DNA of 64,000 bases, taken from NCBI GenBank assembly GCA_902579285.1, contig CACHGA010000001.1:248001-312000 (forward strand), in the 5' to 3' direction. The stretch comes from an uncultured Pelagibacteraceae bacterium. GTDB taxonomy: Bacteria; Pseudomonadota; Alphaproteobacteria; Pelagibacterales; Pelagibacteraceae. The notes below the pieces were generated by a model. The model had not been told where the DNA came from. It did no database searches and saw only the letters and a list, made by a program, of their open reading frames with translations. The translations under genes and the position numbers were made by a program. Positions 1 through 8,425 of the stretch are shown one piece after another. How positions within the stretch are numbered: position 1 is the first letter of the stretch; every line of letters starts with the position of its first letter.

Positions 1-538
1 AACTTCTTCTATGATAACTGGTTACCCCAAATTTTTTTAAGGACTCAAGATGTTGTGAGGTTCCATAGCCAAAGTTTTTGTTCCATTTATACTTTGGATA
101 TTTATTCCCTAATTTTATCATATATAAATCTCTATAAGCTTTTGCCACTATAGAAGCTGCCGATATACATTTAACTTTTCCGTCACCTTTAATTATTGTT
201 TTTGAATTCTTCAATTTTTTAGGCGCATGCATTCCATCTATCAGAAAAATATGTGGTTTTCTTTTAAGTTTTTTTGCAGCTCTTTCCATGGAAAGTAAAG
301 AAGCATTTAAAATATTATACTTATCTATTTCTTTAACAGAAGCAGAACCAATAGCGTACCAAGAGTTTTTTTTAATATGTTCTGCAATTTTTAACCTATT
401 TTTAAAAGAAATAGTTTTTGAATCCTTTAGAATTTTTTTGTTAATATTTTTTTTTAAAATGACAGCACAAGAAATAACTGGACCAGCCAAACAACCTCTT
501 CCGACTTCGTCAACACCTGCAAAAACTTTACTAGCCAT
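1..538 (-). CDS. rnhB: Ribonuclease HII, C-terminal part beyond the window
   Basis: RNase HII cuts the RNA strand of RNA-DNA hybrids and removes single ribonucleotides from DNA. Reading the minus strand from the ATG at 538, the protein opens with the family signature GVDEVGRGCLAGPV, whose Asp and Glu bind the catalytic metals. DSKTIS, a third acidic patch around FLIDGMHAP, and AASIVAKAYRD follow in the expected order. The frame is open to base 1 and ends inside the motif FGVTSYHRRS, so only the last few dozen residues are missing. The start overlaps the end of the uracil-DNA glycosylase gene by 8 bases, so the two are probably cotranscribed and both serve DNA repair. Identification is secure; the 3' end cannot be seen. 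Confidence 0.95.
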   Translation of the reverse strand, partial: MASKVFAGVDEVGRGCLAGPVISCAVILKKNINKKILKDSKTISFKNRLKIAEHIKKNSWYAIGSASVKEIDKYNILNASLLSMERAAKKLKRKPHIFLIDGMHAPKKLKNSKTIIKGDGKVKCISAASIVAKAYRDLYMIKLGNKYPKYKWNKNFGYGTSQHLESLKKFGVTSYHRRS

Positions 539-1247
539 TTAATTTAATCTTTAACTCAGATATTTTTTTTCTTACCATTTTTAAATCTTCCCAAGCATAT
601 TTTTTTTGCTCGGGTTGTCTCATTAAAAATGCGGGATGGAATGATGCAATAACTTCGGTATTTGTTTTACCTATTTTCTTTTTTATCCATTTTCCTCTAG
701 CTTTGGAAATTACGATTTCATTTCCAACCAATGCATTTAAAGCCGTACTACCTAATAACAAAAGAATTTTAGGACTTATTATTTCTATATGATTGGTTAG
801 AAAAGGTAGGTATCTGTTTATTTCTGCATCGGTTGGCCTTCTATTCAAAGGAGGTCTAAAATTTACGACATTAGAGATATAAACATTATTTCTACTAAGT
901 TTAATGGCTTGAAGCATTTTGTCCAAAAGTTTTCCAGCTCTTCCTACAAAAGGCTTGCCTTCCTTGTCTTCGTTTGCTCCTGGACCTTCTCCGATTATCA
1001 TTATTTTAGCATCCGGATTGCCATCTGAAAATACAATTTGTTGTGCACTATTCTTAAGTTCACAATTTTTAATAGAATTAATTTTATTTTTCAATAAATC
1101 TAGATTTTTAAATTTATCTTTTAAATGTTCTGATGTGATATTTTGCTTATATCTTTTTAATGGTTTTTTGTCGTAAACCACTTCATTATTTAATAGTTTG
1201 TGATAAAACTTATTCTTAGTATTTTTAATAATGAATTTATTTTTCAT
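531..1247 (-). CDS. Uracil-DNA glycosylase, family 4-like, lacking Fe-S cysteines
   Basis: This predicted enzyme removes uracil from DNA to start base-excision repair. Visible motifs are GEGPGANE at residues 86-93, PFVGRAGKLLD from 99, RPPLNRRP at 131-138 and the catalytic-type HPAFLMR at 204-210, all in family 4/5 order. Family 4 enzymes normally hold a 4Fe-4S cluster with four cysteines. This protein has a single Cys (residue 62); the positions before RPP and in the following helix are Asn and Tyr, so it cannot bind the usual cluster. The first 60 residues are Lys/Asn-rich and match nothing I recognise, so the true start could be further downstream. It overlaps rnhB and starts only 12 bases from the divergent TPR gene. 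Confidence 0.85.
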   Translation of the reverse strand: MKNKFIIKNTKNKFYHKLLNNEVVYDKKPLKRYKQNITSEHLKDKFKNLDLLKNKINSIKNCELKNSAQQIVFSDGNPDAKIMIIGEGPGANEDKEGKPFVGRAGKLLDKMLQAIKLSRNNVYISNVVNFRPPLNRRPTDAEINRYLPFLTNHIEIISPKILLLLGSTALNALVGNEIVISKARGKWIKKKIGKTNTEVIASFHPAFLMRQPEQKKYAWEDLKMVRKKISELKIKLNG

Positions 1248-1259
1248 ACTTTATAAATT

Positions 1260-2957
1260 ATGAACAAATTTAATCTTTTTTGGAAGACTTTATTATACAC
1301 TTTTATTTTTATAGGTATATTTAATTCTGCCTTAGCAAAAATATTAGAATTCAATCAAGACGCTAAATCTATCTCAAATTATTTTTCTGGGATCATTTCT
1401 TTTGACAATTTTGATTACAAGACATCCCAAGTTTTTTTTAAAAAAATGGATAAAAATGAAACTAAAAATGAAAAATATTCATCAATGCATATCCAATCTT
1501 TGATAAACTTAGAAAAATATCAAGAGGCATATAAATATTCAAAAAAATTAGAAAAAATGAATCAATCAAATTTTAACTCGAACCTTTTTTTAGGAATATA
1601 TCAATTTAAATCTAATAACTTCGCAAAGGCTAAAAATTATTTTGATCGACTTAAGCTTAAAAACAATCGTAATTTAGTCCCTGAAATTTTACAAAATTCA
1701 CTATCAGCATGGTCAAAAATTTCAAATACTCAAAATCAAGATGATTTAAATCTTCTTAATTTTCAAAATCCAGCATTCGAAAACTTAACTATTATACAAA
1801 AAACTTTTGGTAATTGTTTTCTTAAATTAGATAATACAGAGACTGAGTTTATGAAAGTTTTAAATAACGATAAACTTAACTTCTCAAGATACCATTTTTT
1901 TGTATCAAATTACTTTTATAATAATAATAATGAAAAATATGCAACAAATTTAATTAGTTCAGCTTCAGAAAAATTTCCTTCTAATTTATTAATTAATCAA
2001 TTTAAAAAAGTTTTAATTGGCAAAGAAGTAAATAAAAATATTTTCAATTGCAATAATAGTACACACATAGTAGCTGAACTTTTTTATATACTGGCCAATG
2101 TTCTCTCTTCCCAAGAAGATTATAAACTTTCAAACTTTTATATAAATATTGCAAAATTTTTAAATCCTAAATTTAAATCATATAATGCCCTATTAGCAGA
2201 AAACTTTAATAATTTAGAAAAACATAATCATGCTAAAAAGATCTATGAACAAATGTACGAAAATGGAACAACTTATAAGTGGTATGCCGCTAAACAGATT
2301 GCATTAATAATGAACAAAAAAGAAGAGTCCAATTCAAGTAAATTTTTACATCAGGTATACAAAACTTTAGATGCGGGTATCTCAGAAACATTCGATTTTG
2401 CAAACTTTTTAAAAAGTAATGAAAATTATGAAGAATCAATAAATTTATATTCAAAAATTTTGTTAGAAATTGATCAAACCAATAATTTATATCCCGAAAT
2501 TTTAGAGAGAAGGGGAATGGCTTATGAGCGGAGTGATAAGTGGAAGCTTGGCGAGAAAGATTTGATAGAGTCATTAAGGGTTAAGCCCAAAGAGCCCTAT
2601 GTAATGAATTATTTAGCTTATAGTTGGATTGAAAAAAATCAAAACATTGAAGAAGCGTTAAAAATGTTAAGAGAAGCTAATGATCTTAAAAAAAATAACG
2701 GCTATATCACAGACTCGCTCGGCTGGGCTCTTTTTAAAACTAAAAATTTTTCAGAAGCAAAAAAATATCTTCAAATTGCAATAATGTTAATGCCAAGAGA
2801 CCCGGTTATAAATGATCATTTTGCAGATTGTTTGTGGATGAATGATAATAAAATTCAAGCAAGATATTATTGGAATAATGCTTTAGAATTTGATGCGGAT
2901 GATAAACTAAAGAAAAAGATTAAAAGAAAAATTTTATTTGGTTTAGAAAATATTTAA
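1260..2957 (+). CDS. Exported tetratricopeptide-repeat protein
   Basis: A 565-residue protein of unknown specific role. An N-terminal hydrophobic segment ending in NSALA is a good Sec signal peptide, so it is probably periplasmic or attached to the outer membrane. The rest is helical with TPR-like repeats. They are clearest near the C-terminus, where segments such as YLAYSWIEKNQNIEEAL, DSLGWALFKTKNFSEAK and DHFADCLWMNDNKIQAR show the W/L-G-Y-A-P pattern. TPR proteins usually scaffold other proteins. It lies 13 bases before ispE in the same direction; a TPR gene beside ispE is, to my memory, common in alphaproteobacteria. Partner and function cannot be read from the sequence. Confidence 0.8.
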   Translation: MNKFNLFWKTLLYTFIFIGIFNSALAKILEFNQDAKSISNYFSGIISFDNFDYKTSQVFFKKMDKNETKNEKYSSMHIQSLINLEKYQEAYKYSKKLEKMNQSNFNSNLFLGIYQFKSNNFAKAKNYFDRLKLKNNRNLVPEILQNSLSAWSKISNTQNQDDLNLLNFQNPAFENLTIIQKTFGNCFLKLDNTETEFMKVLNNDKLNFSRYHFFVSNYFYNNNNEKYATNLISSASEKFPSNLLINQFKKVLIGKEVNKNIFNCNNSTHIVAELFYILANVLSSQEDYKLSNFYINIAKFLNPKFKSYNALLAENFNNLEKHNHAKKIYEQMYENGTTYKWYAAKQIALIMNKKEESNSSKFLHQVYKTLDAGISETFDFANFLKSNENYEESINLYSKILLEIDQTNNLYPEILERRGMAYERSDKWKLGEKDLIESLRVKPKEPYVMNYLAYSWIEKNQNIEEALKMLREANDLKKNNGYITDSLGWALFKTKNFSEAKKYLQIAIMLMPRDPVINDHFADCLWMNDNKIQARYYWNNALEFDADDKLKKKIKRKILFGLENI

Positions 2958-2970
2958 TAATTATAGCATT

Positions 2971-3828
2971 ATGATTAAGACATTTTTAAAATCACCAGCT
3001 AAAATTAATTTATCACTTAAAATAGGTAAAAAAATCAATCATAAATATCACGATATACAGTCTGTAATCTTTTTAATTAATCTTCATGATAAGATAACAA
3101 TAAAAAAAATTACTGGAAAAAAAGATATTATCAAATTTACAGGAAAATTTAAAAAAAATATTAAACCTAAAAATAACTCTGTATCAAAAGGTATGTATGT
3201 TTTGAGAAAAAAAAATATAATCAGTAATAGTTCAAAGTACGAAATAAAAGTAAAAAAAAATATACCTGTGTTTTCTGGGCTCGGGGGAGGCTCAAGTAAT
3301 GCAGCAACAATAATTAAATATTTTTATAAAAAGCGCAAAATCATAGATAACGATATTAACTATTTTGCAAAATATCTTGGTTCAGATTTCAAACTATTTT
3401 TTAAAAATAATAAAATAATTCAAGAAAACTTTTTTAATATAAGAAATTTCAAGTTTAAGCACAATTTTTATTTGTTGATAGTCTATCCTTTTAAAAAAAG
3501 CTCAACTAAGGATGTTTATAGCAAGATTAGGAAATTCGAAAAAATTAAAAAATTAAATATTTTTAATAGGGTTTCGAAATCAAAAATGGTGGATAAATTA
3601 AAGTCCGAAATGAATTCCCTTGAAAATATTGTTATTTCAAGATTTCCGCTTATCAAAAAGGTTTTAAAAGAATTATCCTTATTAAAAAAATGTGAGTTTT
3701 CAAGAATTACAGGTTCAGGATCGGCTTGTTTTGGCTTATTTTTAAATAAAAAGGATGCATTACTTGGCTTAAAATTAATAAAAAGGAGATTTCCAAAATT
3801 TTGGTGTGTGCTCTCTAGAACTATTTAA
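2971..3828 (+). CDS. ispE: 4-diphosphocytidyl-2-C-methyl-D-erythritol kinase
   Basis: IspE phosphorylates CDP-methylerythritol with ATP, the fourth step of the non-mevalonate isoprenoid pathway, in the cytoplasm. The protein (285 residues, normal length) has the N-terminal SPAKINLSL motif with the catalytic-type Lys 11, the GHMP-kinase ATP loop GLGGGSSN at 103-110, an Asp in LGSDF matching the catalytic Asp, and the C-terminal glycine loop ITGSGSACFG. It follows the TPR gene closely and precedes tRNA-Gln by 34 bases. It is unusually rich in Lys and Asn, like its neighbours, which reflects the AT-rich composition. Confidence 0.95.
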   Translation: MIKTFLKSPAKINLSLKIGKKINHKYHDIQSVIFLINLHDKITIKKITGKKDIIKFTGKFKKNIKPKNNSVSKGMYVLRKKNIISNSSKYEIKVKKNIPVFSGLGGGSSNAATIIKYFYKKRKIIDNDINYFAKYLGSDFKLFFKNNKIIQENFFNIRNFKFKHNFYLLIVYPFKKSSTKDVYSKIRKFEKIKKLNIFNRVSKSKMVDKLKSEMNSLENIVISRFPLIKKVLKELSLLKKCEFSRITGSGSACFGLFLNKKDALLGLKLIKRRFPKFWCVLSRTI

Positions 3829-3862
3829 ATATGTTTTTTTATGATATATCAAAAAAAAACTT

Positions 3863-3936
3863 TGGGGCGTAGCCAAGCGGTAAGGCAGTGGTTTTTGGTA
3901 CCACCATCCTAGGTTCGAATCCTAGCGCCCCAGCCA
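3863..3936 (+). tRNA. tRNA-Gln (anticodon TTG), CCA encoded
   Basis: A full cloverleaf can be drawn. The acceptor stem TGGGGCG pairs with CGCCCCA; the anticodon stem GTGGT/ACCAC encloses the loop TTTTGGT, placing TTG at positions 34-36; the T arm carries GGTTCGAATCC. Discriminator G and CCA are in the DNA. It decodes CAA, and CAG by wobble. It lies between ispE and the CCA-adding enzyme gene, whose start codon is 5 bases beyond the tRNA end. Confidence 0.97.
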
Positions 3937-3941
3937 ACAAT

Positions 3942-5186
3942 ATGCTGATTGTAGACAATATAAAAAAATATTTATTCCCCTTTTATAAAAATAAAAAAAT
4001 CAAAGAGATATTTGTTCATCTTAATAGCAAAAATAAAAACAATGTGATGCTAGTTGGTGGCTGTGTTAGAAATTATTTAAACAATGAACAAATCGGGGAT
4101 ATTGATTTAGCAACCACATTAACTCCAGGTGAAGTGATTAAAAAACTTGCAAATAGTAATTTCAAAGTTTTGAAAACTGGTATTGATCATGGCACATTAA
4201 CTTTACAACAGGATAAGGAAATTTTTGAAATAACCACTTTAAGAGAGGACGTTTCTACAGATGGTAGGCATGCAAAAGTCTCTTTTACAGATAGTTGGGA
4301 AAAAGACTCAAATAGAAGAGACTTTACAATAAATGCAATTTATTTAGATCAAAATGGAAAAATATTTGATCCTCATAATGGCAGGAAGGATTTAAAAGAT
4401 AAAAGGATTAAATTTATTGGAAACCCGCAAGAACGTATTGAAGAAGACTACTTGAGAATTATCAGATTTTTAAGATTTTCAATTCAATATAAAAATTTCG
4501 AAAAAGACAAAGATACTATTAAAATAATAAAGAAAAACATTCCAGGAATCCTCAAACTTTCAAAGGAAAGAATTTTTTCTGAAATAGTAAAAATCACAAA
4601 GCTCAAAAATTTGAGTGAAGTGGTATCAAATAATGAATTTAAGGAAATTTTTGAGATAATTTTTCCTGAATTTAAATATTTAAATAGATTAAGTAAATTT
4701 GAAAATAGAAAACTTAAAAAAAATATAGTGTTAGAATATAATTTAGTTTTAGCTCTATTACTAATAGACCAAAGCGATAATCATAATTATTTTGTACATA
4801 AATATAAAACCTCAAATTTTTTAAAAGAATATCTAAATTTTTTACATAAATATTTCTACGAAGCAAAAAAAAACAAAAATTTTTTTGCTAAAGATTTAAA
4901 AAAAAATGTTTTTTTTCATAATAAAGAGAAAATAATATCTTTAGCAAAATTTTATTACACTATAGTGAATCCTAAAAACTTAAAAAAAATTGATGATCTT
5001 GTTAAAGAAATAAAAAACCTAAGAGTGCCAGAATTCCCACTTACTGGAGAATATTTAATAAATAAAGGTTTCAAAAGTGGAAGAAAAATTGGAGAAATAC
5101 TTAAAAAAGTTGAAAAAGTTTGGATTGAAAATGATTTTGATTTAAAAAAAGAAGATTTAAATAATCTTATTAAAAAATATAATTAA
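3942..5186 (+). CDS. cca: CCA tRNA nucleotidyltransferase / poly(A) polymerase family
   Basis: This enzyme adds or repairs the 3' CCA of tRNAs. The class II nucleotidyltransferase core is clear: LVGGCVRNYL near the N-terminus, the metal-binding pair in GDIDLATT, the FEITTLRED segment, RRDFTINAI for nucleotide selection, and a helical domain with RIEEDYLRIIRFLRF. I chose ATG 3942, giving 414 residues, because an in-frame extension would begin inside the tRNA-Gln gene. The 3' end abuts the convergent greA gene with no spacer. The C-terminal half is poorly conserved and Lys-rich. A PcnB-type poly(A) polymerase cannot be fully excluded by eye, but as the only such gene seen here CCA addition is more likely. 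Confidence 0.88.
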   Translation: MLIVDNIKKYLFPFYKNKKIKEIFVHLNSKNKNNVMLVGGCVRNYLNNEQIGDIDLATTLTPGEVIKKLANSNFKVLKTGIDHGTLTLQQDKEIFEITTLREDVSTDGRHAKVSFTDSWEKDSNRRDFTINAIYLDQNGKIFDPHNGRKDLKDKRIKFIGNPQERIEEDYLRIIRFLRFSIQYKNFEKDKDTIKIIKKNIPGILKLSKERIFSEIVKITKLKNLSEVVSNNEFKEIFEIIFPEFKYLNRLSKFENRKLKKNIVLEYNLVLALLLIDQSDNHNYFVHKYKTSNFLKEYLNFLHKYFYEAKKNKNFFAKDLKKNVFFHNKEKIISLAKFYYTIVNPKNLKKIDDLVKEIKNLRVPEFPLTGEYLINKGFKSGRKIGEILKKVEKVWIENDFDLKKEDLNNLIKKYN

Positions 5187-5663
5187 TTAAATATATTTAA
5201 CTTCTAAAATTTCGTAATTTTTCTCACCTGATGGGGTATTCACAATCGTAGAATCCTTAACTTTTTTTCCTATTAAAGATTTTCCGATAGGCGATCTAAA
5301 ATAAACTAAATTTTTTTTAACATCTGCTTCATCTCGTCCAACAATTTTAAAGGATATTTTTTTATTATTTTCTAAATCTTTAACACTTACAGTAGATCCA
5401 AAAATAACTTTTCCGTCATTTTCAACTTTAGTAACATCAATGACATTTGCTCTGGCAATTGAATCATTTATTTGCAAAATTCTAGTTTCAACATGACCCT
5501 GTTGTTCTTTAGCTGCGTGATATTCGGCATTTTCTTTCAAGTCGCCATGCCCTCGTGCCTCTGCTATTGCTGCAACAATCTTAGGTCTTTTATTACTTTT
5601 AAGATCTTCTAACTCATCTTTGAGTTTTTTTAACCCTTCAGTTGTTATTGGTTCTTTTTCCAT
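5187..5663 (-). CDS. greA: Transcription elongation factor GreA
   Basis: GreA enters the secondary channel of backtracked RNA polymerase and stimulates cleavage of the RNA 3' end. The N-terminal coiled coil carries the acidic tip in ARGHGDLKENAEYHAAKEQQG-like sequence, and the C-terminal FKBP-like domain has FGSTV and SPIGKSLIGKK. Three ATGs lie close together at 5672, 5666 and 5663. The last gives MEKEPIT and 158 residues, the normal length, and overlaps the hemF stop as TGATG, so I prefer it. The gene follows hemF and is tail to tail with the CCA enzyme. Confidence 0.96.
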   Translation of the reverse strand: MEKEPITTEGLKKLKDELEDLKSNKRPKIVAAIAEARGHGDLKENAEYHAAKEQQGHVETRILQINDSIARANVIDVTKVENDGKVIFGSTVSVKDLENNKKISFKIVGRDEADVKKNLVYFRSPIGKSLIGKKVKDSTIVNTPSGEKNYEILEVKYI

Positions 5664-6514
5664 CATTTCCATTTAGCATCTGGTGGTAGTGACATAAATA
5701 TTGCATCAATATTACCCCCAGTGTTTAATCCAAATTTTGTCCCTCTATCGTAAAGTAAATTAAATTCAACATACTTTCCTCTCTTTATAAGTTGATTATG
5801 TTTTTGTTTTTTTGTCCACTTTAGAAATCTCTTTTTTTCAATCAACATTTTGGTGATATCAATAAAACCAATACCAACATCTCTTACAAATTTAAAATTA
5901 TTTTCCCAATCTTTATAAAGATAATCAAAAAAAATCCCTCCAATACCCCTGGTTTCCTCTCTATGTTTTATTAAAAAGTAATCATCGCACCATTTTTTAT
6001 AATTTTTGTAACTTTTTTTATTATTATTACATACAAGTCTTAGGTTTTTATGAACCAGTTTTTTTTCATTCGAATCTTTCAGACTGGGTGTAACATCCAT
6101 TCCTCCACCAAACCACTTTTTAGATGTAACAACAAATCTTGTATTAAAATGAACAGCAGGGATTTTTGGATTTCTCATATGCGCTACCACCGATACCCCT
6201 GATGCCCAATAAGTTTGATTTTTTTTAGTTCCAGGTATATTTGATTTATAATTTTTTTGAAATACACCTTCAACAGTTGAGTGATTAACTCCTACCTTAT
6301 CAAAAATTTGACCATTTTTTAAAATATAATATTGTCCCCCTCCATCTTTAGGATCCTTCTTTTTCCAAAGCTTTTTTTTGAAATACATGACTTTTGTCCT
6401 ATTTTTTATTGAAAATTCAGACTCGAGATTTTGAAATTCTTCTACTATTTTTTCTTGCAAAAATGCAAACCACTGACCAGTTAGTTTTTTTTCAATTTCC
6501 TCACTTATCTTCAT
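5663..6514 (-). CDS. hemF: Oxygen-dependent coproporphyrinogen III oxidase
   Basis: HemF uses O2 to decarboxylate coproporphyrinogen III to protoporphyrinogen IX in haem synthesis. The 283-residue protein shows HFNTRFVV, GGGMDVTPSL, YFLIKHREETRGIGGIFFD and the very conserved end YDRGTKFGLNTGG followed by MSLPPDAKW. It is divergent from petABC, whose cytochromes b and c1 need haem. The oxygen-dependent form points to an aerobic organism. greA follows with a one-base overlap. Confidence 0.97.
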   Translation of the reverse strand: MKISEEIEKKLTGQWFAFLQEKIVEEFQNLESEFSIKNRTKVMYFKKKLWKKKDPKDGGGQYYILKNGQIFDKVGVNHSTVEGVFQKNYKSNIPGTKKNQTYWASGVSVVAHMRNPKIPAVHFNTRFVVTSKKWFGGGMDVTPSLKDSNEKKLVHKNLRLVCNNNKKSYKNYKKWCDDYFLIKHREETRGIGGIFFDYLYKDWENNFKFVRDVGIGFIDITKMLIEKKRFLKWTKKQKHNQLIKRGKYVEFNLLYDRGTKFGLNTGGNIDAIFMSLPPDAKWK

Positions 6515-6549
6515 AAAAAATTATTTTAAATGTTTATAACTAGTCAATT

Positions 6550-6620
6550 TTGACAACCAAACTCAATTTGTGTGTCATTCTGGCCTCTGGCAACCCTTTA
6601 AAATAACCCTATTTTATAAT
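6550..6620 (+). promoter_or_regulatory. Possible petABC promoter region
   Basis: The 129-base gap between divergent hemF and petA holds TTGACA at 6550-6555, with TGTCAT 17 bases further on as a weak -10. A perfect TATAAT lies at 6615-6620, 23 bases before the petA ATG, without a good -35. Either could drive petABC. In such AT-rich DNA, -10 matches arise by chance, so this is tentative. Confidence 0.3.
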
Positions 6621-6643
6621 AAAAAGCAATATTATTTTAACTT

Positions 6644-7159
6644 ATGAGCGACTCAGAAAAAAAAACTAACAGAAGAGATTTTCTTTTTACAGCAAGTTAT
6701 ACAGTCGGTGCTGTAGGCATAGGAGCAACTATTTGGCCGTTCATCGATCAAATGAATCCAGATAGTTCAGTTAAGGCTTTGGCGACTACAGAAGTAGATA
6801 TAAGTCAAATAGAGCCAGGAAAATCTATTACAGTCTTATGGAGAGGCAAACCAGTCTTTATTAAAAGAAGAACTGAGACAGAAATTTCAGAAGCAAAAGC
6901 AGTAAGCTTGGAGGATTTAAAACATCCGGAAAAAGATGAAGATAGGGTGAAAAAGGCAGAGTGGTTAGTCATGATGGGTATTTGTTCACATCTTGGGTGT
7001 GTGCCTCTTTCAGACAAAGGAGAATATAATGGTTGGTTTTGTCCGTGCCACGGATCTCACTATGATACCTCAGGCAGAATTAGAAAGGGTCCAGCGCCAA
7101 CTAATATGGAAATTCCAAAGTATGCTTTTATTGATGATAATACAATTAGGATTGGATAA
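6644..7159 (+). CDS. petA: Ubiquinol-cytochrome c reductase Rieske iron-sulfur subunit
   Basis: The Rieske subunit of complex III takes an electron from ubiquinol and passes it to cytochrome c1. The N-terminus has a twin-arginine signal (NRRDFLF) and one membrane helix ending near WPFIDQM, which stays as an anchor. The 2Fe-2S site is complete: CSHLGC at residues 114-119 and CPCHGSHYD from 133, giving two Cys and two His ligands plus the disulfide pair. At 171 residues it is normal for alphaproteobacteria. It is the first gene of petABC, 6 bases before petB. Confidence 0.98.
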   Translation: MSDSEKKTNRRDFLFTASYTVGAVGIGATIWPFIDQMNPDSSVKALATTEVDISQIEPGKSITVLWRGKPVFIKRRTETEISEAKAVSLEDLKHPEKDEDRVKKAEWLVMMGICSHLGCVPLSDKGEYNGWFCPCHGSHYDTSGRIRKGPAPTNMEIPKYAFIDDNTIRIG

Positions 7160-7165
7160 ATTTAA

Positions 7166-8425
7166 ATGAGCGAACATACATATACTCCTAAATCAAAATT
7201 TGGAAAGTGGTTTAATGATAGACTTCCGCTTTTATCTTTGGCGTCTCACCTAACAGATTATCCAACGCCCAAGAACCTAAACTATTGGTGGACGTTTGGC
7301 GGTATATTAACTTTTTGTTTGCTATCACAAATTATAACTGGTCTTGTTCTCGCAATGCATTATGTGGCTCATGCAGATCTAGCATTCAATAGCGTTGAAC
7401 ATATTATGAGAGATGTTAACTATGGATGGTTAATACGTTACATTCATAGTAATGGTGCATCAATGTTTTTTCTAGCGGTATACATTCACATATTCAGATC
7501 ATTATTTTATGGGTCATATAAATCCCCGAGAGAAATAATTTGGATACTTGGGATGATAATATATCTTCTTATGATGGCCACAGCCTTTATGGGCTATGTA
7601 CTACCTTGGGGTCAAATGAGTTTTTGGGGAGCAACCGTAATTACAAATTTGTTTAGTGCTATACCATTATTTGGAGAGAGTATCACGACATGGTTGTGGG
7701 GCGGATATTCAGTAGACAATCCTACTTTAACTAGATTTTTTAGTTTACATTACTTATTCCCTTTTTTAATTTTAGGTTTAGTTATTTTACACATTTGGGC
7801 TTTACACGTTCCTGGAAACAACAATCCAATAGGTATAGATGTTAAAAAACCATCAAAGGATACAGTTCCTTTTCATCCTTATATAACTATTAAAGATTTA
7901 TTTGCTCTATTAATTTTTTTAATAATTTTTTCTGGGTTTATATTCTTTGCGCCTAATGTTTTAGGGCATAGTGATAATTATATTCAAGCTAATCCATTAG
8001 TTACACCTAAACATATTGTACCCGAATGGTATCTTTTGCCATTTTATGCAATTTTACGTTCAGTACCTGATAAGCTTGGCGGAGTTATCTTAATGTTTGG
8101 ATCAATTTTTATTTTGATGGCATTACCATGGCTTGACAGCAGTAAAGTAAGATCATCAGTATTTAGACCTCTTAATAAAATATTTTTCTGGGTGCTAGTC
8201 GTTGATGTTTTGGCGCTTGGTTATGTAGGTGCTATGCCAGCCGAAGGTTTATATCTTTTCGTAGCAAGAGTTGGTACTATATATTATTTCGCTCACTTTT
8301 TAGTAATATTACCACTACTTAGCAGAATTGAAAAAACCCAGCCGCTTCCTCTCAGTATAACAGAGCCAGTTTTAACTGGGATGCCAAAAGTAGAGTTTAT
8401 AAAGAGCGATAAACCAGATGTGTAA
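7166..8425 (+). CDS. petB: Cytochrome b of the bc1 complex
   Basis: Cytochrome b forms the two quinone sites and holds both b haems in the inner membrane. The 419-residue protein has the expected eight or so membrane helices, the haem histidines in LAMHYVAH and the HSNGAS/YIHIFR and HYLFPF/LHIWALH segments, the Qo-site motif [13 protein letters not shown] (PEWY), and [14 protein letters not shown]. The last 8 bases overlap petC, so translation of the two is probably coupled. No fusion of cytochrome b and c1 is present. Confidence 0.98.
   Translation: MSEHTYTPKSKFGKWFNDRLPLLSLASHLTDYPTPKNLNYWWTFGGILTFCLLSQIITGLVLAMHYVAHADLAFNSVEHIMRDVNYGWLIRYIHSNGASMFFLAVYIHIFRSLFYGSYKSPREIIWILGMIIYLLMMATAFMGYVLPWGQMSFWGATVITNLFSAIPLFGESITTWLWGGYSVDNPTLTRFFSLHYLFPFLILGLVILHIWALHVPGNNNPIGIDVKKPSKDTVPFHPYITIKDLFALLIFLIIFSGFIFFAPNVLGHSDNYIQANPLVTPKHIVPEWYLLPFYAILRSVPDKLGGVILMFGSIFILMALPWLDSSKVRSSVFRPLNKIFFWVLVVDVLALGYVGAMPAEGLYLFVARVGTIYYFAHFLVILPLLSRIEKTQPLPLSITEPVLTGMPKVEFIKSDKPDV

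Noticed and set aside
3888..3941. In-frame upstream extension of the CCA-adding enzyme gene
   Set aside because: It would begin inside the tRNA-Gln gene; the translated piece resembles no part of the enzyme, and ATG 3942 gives the normal N-terminus.
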